Part shown: one piece after another, positions 8,737 through 15,181 of the stretch
How the letters are laid out: the number at the start of each line of letters is the position of its first letter
Numbering within the stretch: the stretch's first letter is position 1
NCBI RefSeq assembly: GCF_002744715.1
Contig: NZ_KZ319367.1
Location: 124,001 to 188,000 of the forward strand
From: Marinobacter profundi
GTDB taxonomy: Bacteria > Pseudomonadota > Gammaproteobacteria > Pseudomonadales > Oleiphilaceae
DNA length: 64,000 nt
Direction of reading: 5' to 3'
Made by a program: the position numbers and the translations under genes
Notes under the pieces: model-generated
What the model was told of the DNA's origin: nothing
The model's input: the letters and a program-made list of their open reading frames with translations, nothing else
Databases searched by the model: none

Positions 8737-9690
8737 ATGGAACCAATCCGTCCCGATGACGATGAACTGCGCGCCGGCACACGATCGACAACCGCTGCCG
8801 CAAAGAAGCCGGCCGACAAGCCTGTGACGGCGGATAAGCCGGTCGCTGACCGTGAATCTTCCGCCAGGGCCGGTCCGGAGCGACCGAAGCCGGCAGCCGG
8901 TGGTGGCCGCTCCGGGGGTGGTCATACCGGGTTACTGATCATCTTGTTGCTGGTCCTCGCCGCCGGAGGCGGCTGGATGTGGTTCCAGCAGGAGCAGCGG
9001 GTCGCGGCGCTGGAAGGCCAGCTGGAAGAGGCCGACTACTGGGCCCGCCAGAGCAAGCTGGCGCTGGCGCGGTTTGAGGGTGAGCTGACCGAGACCGGCG
9101 CAAGCCTGGAACAGACCGGTGCAACCATTGAGCAGCGCCTTGCCGACCAGCAGAAGCGCCAGGAAGCCGCGGATGGTGAGATCCGCAAACTCTGGGCCCT
9201 TGCCAATGAACGCAACCGCAAGCAGCTTGACGACCATGAAACCCGCCTTACCCAGCTGGCCGCTGGCCAGGAGGGGCAGGCCGGGGCGCTGGCAAAGCTG
9301 GAAACCTCGGTGACTGCCGGCCAGCAAGCCCTTGAGCAAAACCTCGCCGGGCTGGAGCAACGGCTGGGCGATCTCTCCGCTGAAAGTGCCGAAGCGGCGG
9401 AACAGCTGACCGTGTTGACGACCCGGTTCGACGAAGTGGACCAGGTGGTAGAACGCAGCCTGCAGCGGTTTCGTCAGGAGCAGAAGCTGGCGTTTGATGG
9501 TCTGGAGAGCCGGGTGACGGCGCTGGAGCGCTCCTCGGGCTCGGCCGCCGACAGCAGCCAGCTGAAGAAACTGGAAGGGCAGCTGGCGAACCTGCGCAAG
9601 ACCGTCGAGTCCATTGATGCTTCCCGTGCCCAGCTGACCTCGCGGCTGGTGAGGCTGTCCGAGGAGGTGGATCAGCTGCGCGCCCGCTAG
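8737..9690 (+). CDS. Membrane-anchored coiled-coil protein of unknown function
   Basis: A 317-residue protein. Residues 1-60 are polar, rich in Lys/Ala/Pro and probably cytoplasmic. A single membrane helix (LLIILLLVLAAGGGWMWF, about 68-86) is followed by about 230 residues of Glu/Gln/Leu-rich heptad-like sequence ending in EEVDQLRAR, so the main part should be a periplasmic coiled coil. I know of no catalytic motif in it. The ATG at 8737 is preferred to the upstream in-frame codon at 8593 because GAGG sits 5 nt before it and the extra 48 residues overlap the purE promoter region. Similar proteins are often annotated only as hypothetical or ATPase-like. A role in envelope organisation is a guess. 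Confidence 0.8.
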   Translation: MEPIRPDDDELRAGTRSTTAAAKKPADKPVTADKPVADRESSARAGPERPKPAAGGGRSGGGHTGLLIILLLVLAAGGGWMWFQQEQRVAALEGQLEEADYWARQSKLALARFEGELTETGASLEQTGATIEQRLADQQKRQEAADGEIRKLWALANERNRKQLDDHETRLTQLAAGQEGQAGALAKLETSVTAGQQALEQNLAGLEQRLGDLSAESAEAAEQLTVLTTRFDEVDQVVERSLQRFRQEQKLAFDGLESRVTALERSSGSAADSSQLKKLEGQLANLRKTVESIDASRAQLTSRLVRLSEEVDQLRAR

Positions 9691-9823
9691 GTGCGAGGCA
9701 CCGTGACGATTGCTTTCGGGGGTTGTGTAACGGTTTGTATCAATCCCTTGAGGTAGCTCTCAGTTCCGGCATCCGTCGGTTGTTAAGATGGTGCGACTCT
9801 CCCAGGAAGAAGAGCGCACAATA

Positions 9824-10681
9824 ATGACAACTCGATACCTGATGCCGGTTCTGCTCGGCGCCCTGACGGTCTTCGGTTCCGGCTGCACCGTCTACCAGTC
9901 CATTGGCAAGAGCACCGGGGCCTTTCTCCATCCGGTGTCCGGCCCGGACTTTGTCCACATCCCGAACGACCAGTGGAGCCGCGACAACGCCCTGATCTAT
10001 TTTTACCGTACCCACTCGGAGTGGGCGGCAGACGAGATCGAGGCCCCCAGCGTCTATATCGACGACCATCACTATTTCAACATCCGCAACGACAGCTACA
10101 CCTGGCTCGAAGTGAGCCCTGGCGAACGCCACATCGCCATGCGACGGCCCTTGCTCGGGCTGGAGGGGCTCAATGGTTTCAGTCTGAGCCTGATCGCTGA
10201 CGCCGTCCTGCTGGTCGAGCCGGGCAAGATCTACTACCTGCGCTACAACGAACTGACCGAGCCGGAACAGCCCCATCCGGAACTGGATCCGGAGCACCCC
10301 CTGGCGGCGGGTGACCTGCAGCTGGTGCCCAGGGATTACGCCATGCGGGCCGGCGAGATTGTGTCTACCCGCTTCCTCAACAGCGACCTGCTGGCACCCA
10401 ATCATGCGGCCACCTCCATTGTGGAGATTACCGAAGATATCGACCATGAGCGGGCGCTGGCCCGGCTGGACGAGGAGCGCGAGCTGGAGATTGAGCGCCT
10501 GAAAGCGGAGGGTAAATACCGCGAGGCGCCCTGGTACTGGCCCTTTGGGGGCGGGCCAACGGTTCCCCTGGAGGCTGACCGCAAGATCCGCCAGCAGGAG
10601 ATCCGTTATGCGATGCTGGAGCAGGAACGGGAGCGTCGTGCCGAAGCCGAAGGTGGTGGTAGTTGGTGGCGGATTTTCTGA
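9824..10681 (+). CDS. DUF2846-like lipoprotein
   Basis: A 285-residue predicted lipoprotein. The start MTTRYLMPVLLGALTVFGSGC gives a signal peptide with the lipid-bearing Cys at 21. Residues 55-125 (ALIYFYRTHSEW, VYIDDHHYFNIRN, SPGERHIAM) resemble the DUF2846 beta-fold found in small bacterial lipoproteins. The C-terminal third is charged and helical (ARLDEERELEIERL) and ends in a Trp-rich tail. The ATG at 9824 is chosen over an in-frame GTG or ATG 36 bp upstream because it starts exactly at the signal peptide. It stands alone, 133 bp after the coiled-coil gene. Function unknown. Confidence 0.8.
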   Translation: MTTRYLMPVLLGALTVFGSGCTVYQSIGKSTGAFLHPVSGPDFVHIPNDQWSRDNALIYFYRTHSEWAADEIEAPSVYIDDHHYFNIRNDSYTWLEVSPGERHIAMRRPLLGLEGLNGFSLSLIADAVLLVEPGKIYYLRYNELTEPEQPHPELDPEHPLAAGDLQLVPRDYAMRAGEIVSTRFLNSDLLAPNHAATSIVEITEDIDHERALARLDEERELEIERLKAEGKYREAPWYWPFGGGPTVPLEADRKIRQQEIRYAMLEQERERRAEAEGGGSWWRIF

Positions 10682-10763
10682 CTGCGGGCGCATTGGTCAC
10701 AACGACACAAGGAGTGAACCATTTCACAATTGTCGTCGTCAGGGATGGCAACTAGACTGTTTT

Positions 10764-10799
10764 GGAATGGAGTGTGAAATGGAGTGCGGAATGGAATAC
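10764..10799 (+). repeat. Three 12-bp tandem repeats
   Basis: Three adjacent 12-bp units (GGAATGGAGTGT, GAAATGGAGTGC, GGAATGGAATAC) lie just upstream of a small open frame. Each unit offers a purine-rich GGAG-like core. Confidence 0.7.
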
Positions 10800-10813
10800 A
10801 GGAGTTATCAGAC

Positions 10814-11104
10814 ATGCTGTTGAAAGATCTGTTGACGCAGAACGCAGGTCGCATATCGAAGGAGTGGGTTCCCGCTGCCATCAGGGCCGTGGAGCAGGGC
10901 AGAACCCGGCTGGAAGAGCGGCTGGACGCACTGAATTGTTCGCTGGCGGCGAAGGCCACGCCCGTCAGTCGCCGTTCACGGGTGACCGAGCTCACGTTGC
11001 AGGAAAAGGCGACGGTTGCGGGGCAACAAGGTGTGGCATTGAAGGCTGTGGAAGGAACCGGTGCAGACGTTAGCCGGGGTCAGGACGGACCAAGAACTGC
11101 TTGA
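10814..11104 (+). CDS. Small hypothetical protein
   Basis: A 96-codon frame starting MLLKDLLTQNAGRISKEWVP, with CAGGAG 9 nt before the ATG. The first 55 residues look like amphipathic helix (AAIRAVEQGRTRLEERLDAL); the rest is low in hydrophobic residues. No domain is recognised. It occupies a region that would otherwise be empty between the lipoprotein gene and the tRNA promoter. An overlapping frame (10762-11073) is also open, so coding in this frame rests mainly on the ribosome site and the helix-like composition. Confidence 0.45.
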   Translation: MLLKDLLTQNAGRISKEWVPAAIRAVEQGRTRLEERLDALNCSLAAKATPVSRRSRVTELTLQEKATVAGQQGVALKAVEGTGADVSRGQDGPRTA

Positions 11105-11149
11105 TTTTTCACCGATTGCAATAAATTAAAGAAAATTTCGGGAAAACGT

Positions 11150-11177
11150 TTGACACTGTCAGGCAAATGCTTAAAAT
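11150..11177 (+). promoter_or_regulatory. Strong sigma-70 promoter for the Val-Asp-Val tRNA unit
   Basis: TTGACA at 11150-11155 and TAAAAT at 11172-11177 are separated by 16 bp and followed by a GC-rich discriminator (GCGCG), the pattern of stringently controlled stable-RNA promoters. The upstream flank is A/T-rich like an UP element. The first tRNA starts 90 bp downstream. Confidence 0.85.
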
Positions 11178-11266
11178 GCGCGTCTCACTTGGTTGAGACA
11201 TGAATCAGGACGAAGCGGCAACGCAGAATCAGGGTTCACAGAGTCTGCCAGGTAAGGCTGAAAGTT

Positions 11267-11342
11267 GGGTGGTTAGCTCAGCTGGGAGAGCATCGCCCTT
11301 ACAAGGCGAGGGTCGGGGGTTCGATCCCCTCACCACCCACCA
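11267..11342 (+). tRNA. tRNA-Val (TAC)
   Basis: A complete 76-nt cloverleaf: acceptor GGGTGGT/ACCACCC, anticodon loop CTTACAA (anticodon TAC), T-loop TTCGATC and an encoded 3' CCA. It is identical to the copy at 11501-11576. Confidence 0.98.
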
Positions 11343-11410
11343 AATTTCAGCATCGCTGGATGCACTCCATCCAGTGACAGTCTGAAGGTCTCAGGGCCAG
11401 GGACTGATGC

Positions 11411-11487
11411 GGAGCGGTAGTTCAGTTGGTTAGAATACCGGCCTGTCACGCCGGGGGTCGCGGGTTCGAGTCCCGTCCGCTCCGCCA
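11411..11487 (+). tRNA. tRNA-Asp (GTC)
   Basis: A 77-nt cloverleaf with acceptor GGAGCGG/CCGCTCC, anticodon loop CTGTCAC (anticodon GTC), discriminator G and an encoded CCA. It is the middle gene of the three-tRNA unit. Confidence 0.98.
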
Positions 11488-11500
11488 ACTCTTTATTCCC

Positions 11501-11576
11501 GGGTGGTTAGCTCAGCTGGGAGAGCATCGCCCTTACAAGGCGAGGGTCGGGGGTTCGATCCCCTCACCACCCACCA
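11501..11576 (+). tRNA. tRNA-Val (TAC), second copy
   Basis: A 76-nt sequence identical to the tRNA-Val at 11267-11342, with encoded CCA. It is the last gene before the unit's terminator. Confidence 0.98.
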
Positions 11577-11584
11577 GAATTCCG

Positions 11585-11618
11585 AAAAAAGGCAGGTCCA
11601 CCGGACCTGCCTTTTTTT
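11585..11618 (+). terminator. Rho-independent terminator of the tRNA unit
   Basis: The 9-bp stem GGCAGGTCC/GGACCTGCC has a 3-nt loop, is preceded by six A and followed by seven T. It starts 9 bp after the last tRNA. Confidence 0.95.
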
Positions 11619-11639
11619 ATGCCAAAATTTCAGGGGGTT

Positions 11640-11664
11640 GGGGTCAAACTTTAAGTTTGACCCC
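11640..11664. repeat. REP-like 25-bp perfect palindrome
   Basis: Two 12-bp arms (GGGGTCAAACTT and its exact complement AAGTTTGACCCC) surround one central T. The GGGGTCA...TGACCCC ends resemble the REP hairpins mobilised by RAYT (TnpA-REP) enzymes in gammaproteobacteria. No such enzyme is encoded in the window. It lies between the tRNA terminator and the end of the FabG gene. Confidence 0.65.
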
Positions 11665-11714
11665 TGTGCATCTGCGAGCGGCGCTCCCGCCTCCTCTCAC
11701 CGGACGCGCGTGTG

Positions 11715-13124
11715 TTACTTGCCAATCAGTGACTGGCCGCACACCCGCACGACGTTGCCGTTAACACCGGTCGAGCCCGGGTTGCAGTACCAGGCAATGG
11801 CTTCTGCCACGTCCACCGGCTGACCGCCTTGGGACAGGCTGTTCATCCGCCGGCCCGCCTCACGGATGGTCACCGGCATTGCGGCCGTCATCTGGGTTTC
11901 AATGAACCCGGGGGCCACGGCGTTGATGGTGATGCCGTTCTTCAGCTTGCGGGCCAGGGCTTCGACGTAGCCAATGACGCCACACTTGGCCGTCGAGTAG
12001 TTGGTCTGGCCGAAGTTCCCCGCAATACCACTGATCGACGACACGCAGACAATCCGGCCGTTGTCGCGGATCAGCTCCTGCTTCATCAGCTCTTCGTCAA
12101 TCAGCTCTTCCGCCGTCAGGTTGACTGCAATCGCCATGTCCCAGAAATGTTCCGGCATGTTGCCCAGGGTTTTGTCGCGGGTGATGCCGGCGTTATGGAT
12201 GATCAGATCAATGCCGCCAAAATGTTCCTTGACGAACTCCGCGATCATCGCCGGTGCCCGGGCGTCGGTAATGTCGCAGGCGAGGGCCTTGCCCTTGATG
12301 CGGTCCGTTACTCTCTGCAGGTCTTCCAGGGCTGCGGGAATATCCAGGCCGATCACCGTAGCGCCGTCACGGGCCAGGGTTTCGGCGATGGACTCTCCGA
12401 TACCACGGGAGGCACCGGTAACCAGTGCAACCTTGCCGGTCAGCGGTGCGACCGGGTTGGTAGCTGCCAGTTCGCCCGTCACCTTGCCAATGCGGGCGAC
12501 CTGGCCGGAGACATAAGCAGAGCGGGGAGACAGGAAGAACCGAACGCTGGAATCAAGGTGCTTTTCAGCGCCGGGGGCGATCCACAACAAGTTGGCGGTG
12601 GAACCCTTTTTGCCGATCTCCTTACCGACACTGCGGACAAAGCCTTCCAGTGCACGCTGTGCAGCCGCCTGTGCCGGTGATTTGCAGCCAGCGGGATCCA
12701 GTCCGATCACCAGGATTCGGCCGTTGCCTGCCAGCTTGCGGATGGTGGGGTGGTAAAAGTCGTAGAGTGCGCGCAGTTCGGCGGTGTCTTTCATGCCGGA
12801 GGCATCAAACACCAGCGCGCTGAACCGGGTGTTGATCTCTGTGGTCAGGTCCAGGGGGCGTGCCTTGTTACCGGCGCCGGAGGAGGCCTCCAGAGTGGCG
12901 ACGCCGCTGGCATGGTGCAGGCTGGCGGCACTGGCGCCGAGTAAGCTCCCGAGCGCAGCAATCGCCTTGCCGTTGCCGGCCGCACCGACCAGAACGTCAC
13001 CCTCGATAAAGGGTTGGTCCGCACGCTTCCAGCGTTTGAGTGGCACCGGAGCGGGCAGGCCCAGGGTCTGGGCGGCGGTTTTGCCAACCGGCGTGTTCAC
13101 AAATTTGAGGTATAGATCGGACAT
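11715..13124 (-). CDS. High-molecular-weight 3-oxoacyl-ACP reductase (FabG4-like)
   Basis: A 469-residue two-domain SDR. Residues 1-210 form a degenerate Rossmann-like domain with no complete cofactor motif. The C-terminal domain has the active SDR signatures TGASRGIGE (about 225), NAGITRDK, the catalytic YSTAK and an N-A-P-G-F motif. Such long FabG proteins (for example mycobacterial FabG4) reduce 3-oxoacyl thioesters, usually with NADH, for CoA- or ACP-bound chains. The divergent neighbour is a thiolase, which fits a shared fatty acyl route. The ATG at 13124 follows AGGAAGC and starts the conserved MSDLYLKFVN; the frame extends 39 bp further without better support. Confidence 0.9.
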   Translation of the reverse strand: MSDLYLKFVNTPVGKTAAQTLGLPAPVPLKRWKRADQPFIEGDVLVGAAGNGKAIAALGSLLGASAASLHHASGVATLEASSGAGNKARPLDLTTEINTRFSALVFDASGMKDTAELRALYDFYHPTIRKLAGNGRILVIGLDPAGCKSPAQAAAQRALEGFVRSVGKEIGKKGSTANLLWIAPGAEKHLDSSVRFFLSPRSAYVSGQVARIGKVTGELAATNPVAPLTGKVALVTGASRGIGESIAETLARDGATVIGLDIPAALEDLQRVTDRIKGKALACDITDARAPAMIAEFVKEHFGGIDLIIHNAGITRDKTLGNMPEHFWDMAIAVNLTAEELIDEELMKQELIRDNGRIVCVSSISGIAGNFGQTNYSTAKCGVIGYVEALARKLKNGITINAVAPGFIETQMTAAMPVTIREAGRRMNSLSQGGQPVDVAEAIAWYCNPGSTGVNGNVVRVCGQSLIGK

Positions 13125-13320
13125 TGCAGCTTCCTCTTCCTTCGCGCTCCGGGCGCATCTCATGTTTAAATCGGGTAACAGGTTAAGCCATCAACCGTTT
13201 TTTGGATTGACTGAACACCCCCGGGGGTTTGTCAGGCATGCCAATGAGCGTTACGGGTGTGGCGGTAGACTGCTCCGCAACACGAGACAACGGAACTTCA
13301 ACGCAAGACAGGATCCTATC

Positions 13321-14679
13321 ATGGCACAGACAGACAAAGGCACCGCGACCAAAAAGCAGCCAGCCCGGACCGGACGCAGCTCGGGGAAGACGTCTGCAGG
13401 CGCGGCCAGCGGCGTGCGCCGGGTCGCCATCATCGGCGGTAACCGGGTGCCTTTTGCCCGCTCCAACACCGCCTACAGCAAGCTCAGCAACCAGGAACTG
13501 CTGACCACCACTCTGCGTGGCCTGGTGGACCGTTATAACTTGCAGGGGCAGCGCCTCGGTGAGGTTGTTGCCGGTGCCGTTATCAAGCATTCGCGGGATT
13601 TCAACCTGACCCGGGAGTCTGTACTCAGCTGCGGCCTGGCGCCGGAAACCCCGGCTTACGATATCCAGCAGGCCTGCGGCACCGGCCTGGAAGCGGCTAT
13701 CCTGGTCGCCAACAAGATCGCGCTGGGTCAGATTGAAGTGGGAATTGCCGGCGGCACCGATACCACCTCCGACGCGCCCATCGGAGTGGGCGAAGGCTTG
13801 CGGGAAATCCTGTTGGACCTGAACCGCGCCAAGACCACCGGCGAGCGCCTGAAGATTCTCGCCCGTTTCCGCCCCGGCCACCTGATGCCCAGCATTCCCG
13901 AAAACGGCGAGCCCCGCACCGGTATGTCCATGGGTGACCACTGCCAGGTGACCGCCCATGAGTGGCAGATCGCCCGGGATGACCAGGACCAGCTGGCCTG
14001 GGAAAGCCACCAGAAACTGGCTGCAGCTTACCAGGAAGGCTTCTTTGATGACCTGATCACCCCGCTGGCCGGGCTGGAGAAAGACAACATCCTGCGTCCG
14101 GACACCACGCTGGAAAAGCTTGCAACCCTGAAACCCTGCTTTGACCGTGAAAACGGCACCATGACCGCTGCCAACAGTACAGCGCTCACCGACGGGGCGT
14201 CCTGTGTCCTGCTGGCGAGTGAGGAGTGGGCGAAGGCCAACAATCTGGAAGTCCAGGCCTACCTGACCTTCTCGGAAGTCGCTGCGGTGGATTTTGTCGA
14301 GAAGAAAGAAGGCCTTTTGATGGCGCCGGCCTACGCGGTACCGCGCATGCTGGAGAAAGCGGGCCTGACTCTGCAGGATTTCGACTTCTACGAAATCCAC
14401 GAAGCCTTTGCCGCCCAGGTACTGTCCACCCTGAAAGCCTGGGAAGATCCCGTCTTCTGCAAGGAACGCCTGGGCCTGGACAAGCCCCTGGGCAGCATTG
14501 ACCGGACCCGGATGAATGTTAAGGGCAGCAGTCTCGCCACTGGCCATCCGTTCGCTGCAACCGGCGGCCGCATCATCGCCACCCTCGCCAAACTGCTGGA
14601 GCAAAAGGGCAGTGGACGCGGCCTGATTTCCATCTGCGCCGCCGGTGGCCAGGGGGTTACCGCAATTCTGGAGCGCTGA
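13321..14679 (+). CDS. Acetyl-CoA C-acyltransferase (thiolase, FadI-like)
   Basis: A 452-residue thiolase. After a Lys/Ser-rich lead of about 35 residues the enzyme starts at RRVAIIGGNRVPFARS. The nucleophile Cys lies in QQACGTGLEAA, the catalytic His in GHPFAATGG and the second Cys in ISICAAGGQG. It should catalyse reversible condensation or cleavage of acetyl-CoA and acyl-CoA. The start at 13321 matches the ATG before MAQTDKG; an open frame reaches much further upstream but that overlaps the divergent FabG gene. The FabG/thiolase pair shares a 196-bp promoter region. The choice between beta-oxidation and biosynthesis cannot be settled from sequence. Confidence 0.93.
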   Translation: MAQTDKGTATKKQPARTGRSSGKTSAGAASGVRRVAIIGGNRVPFARSNTAYSKLSNQELLTTTLRGLVDRYNLQGQRLGEVVAGAVIKHSRDFNLTRESVLSCGLAPETPAYDIQQACGTGLEAAILVANKIALGQIEVGIAGGTDTTSDAPIGVGEGLREILLDLNRAKTTGERLKILARFRPGHLMPSIPENGEPRTGMSMGDHCQVTAHEWQIARDDQDQLAWESHQKLAAAYQEGFFDDLITPLAGLEKDNILRPDTTLEKLATLKPCFDRENGTMTAANSTALTDGASCVLLASEEWAKANNLEVQAYLTFSEVAAVDFVEKKEGLLMAPAYAVPRMLEKAGLTLQDFDFYEIHEAFAAQVLSTLKAWEDPVFCKERLGLDKPLGSIDRTRMNVKGSSLATGHPFAATGGRIIATLAKLLEQKGSGRGLISICAAGGQGVTAILER

Positions 14680-14727
14680 ACCACAACCGGCAACGCCTGC
14701 CTGTCCGGGAAGTAACCGAAATTTTCT

Positions 14728-14756
14728 TTGACAGGCAGGGTGTTGCGCCGTATAGT
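14728..14756 (+). promoter_or_regulatory. Stable-RNA type promoter for initiator tRNA unit
   Basis: TTGACA (14728-14733), a 17-bp spacer and TATAGT (14751-14756) are followed by a GC-rich discriminator (GCGCCCC). It is placed to transcribe both the truncated tRNA copy at 14803 and the intact initiator tRNA at 14931. Confidence 0.85.
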
Positions 14757-14802
14757 GCGCCCCACGTTGATCGGGGGCATCCCCGAAAGACAACCAGTTT
14801 GA

Positions 14803-14879
14803 CGCGGGGTGGAGCAGTCTGGCAGCTCATTGGGCTCCCAATCCCGAGAAAGCCGAAGGGAGTCATCGACCTTCGGCTT
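14803..14879 (+). pseudogene. Truncated initiator tRNA copy followed by a 10-bp hairpin
   Basis: From 14803 the sequence matches the intact tRNA-fMet (14931) through acceptor 5' strand, D-arm and most of the anticodon arm, with only a few changes. The loop reads CTCCCAA instead of CTCATAA. After CCCGA the match stops; the T-arm and 3' acceptor strand are absent. Instead a perfect 10-bp inverted repeat (AAGCCGAAGG / CCTTCGGCTT, 14850-14859 and 14870-14879) follows, nested in GGGCTC/GAGCCC. It lies in the same transcript as the working tRNA. It cannot form a normal tRNA, so I call it a pseudogene; a role as a leader or small RNA is possible. Confidence 0.75.
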
Positions 14880-14930
14880 ATGAGCCCGCCAGGACGCGGA
14901 CTCGAAAACCAGAATTGATGAAAAGTTTGA

Positions 14931-15007
<77 letters not shown>

Positions 15008-15015
15008 TATAAAAG

Positions 15016-15051
15016 AAAGGCAGATCAGTTACTTACTGGTCTGCCTTTTTT
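15016..15051 (+). terminator. Rho-independent terminator after tRNA-fMet
   Basis: A stem of about 14 bp (AAAGGCAGATCAGT with ACTGGTCTGCCTTT, one G-T pair) and a 5-nt loop, followed by a T-run. It starts 9 bp after the tRNA. Confidence 0.93.
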
Positions 15052-15181
15052 GCTTTTGGGGCGGCGTTCCGCTGTCCGCAATTGACCAAAATGACATCAC
15101 CTCTGCCGCGTCAGGACACACCCTTCACGATTGCTTTATTGCTACCCTCCCTCAACAAAAAAATACCAAGAGGGAACCACA

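Noticed and set aside
10762..11073. Alternative 103-codon frame over the small gene
   Set aside because: It begins inside the 12-bp repeat with no ribosome site and has a Trp/Cys/Gly-rich composition unlike a normal protein; the 10814 frame is better.
11267..11576. Two identical tRNA-Val genes flanking tRNA-Asp as a sign of an integration site
   Set aside because: All three tRNAs are complete with one promoter and one terminator; repeated Val-Asp units are common, and no integrase or partial 3' copy is nearby.
13183..14793. 536-codon antisense frame opposite the thiolase gene
   Set aside because: The thiolase has full catalytic motifs; the antisense frame has none.
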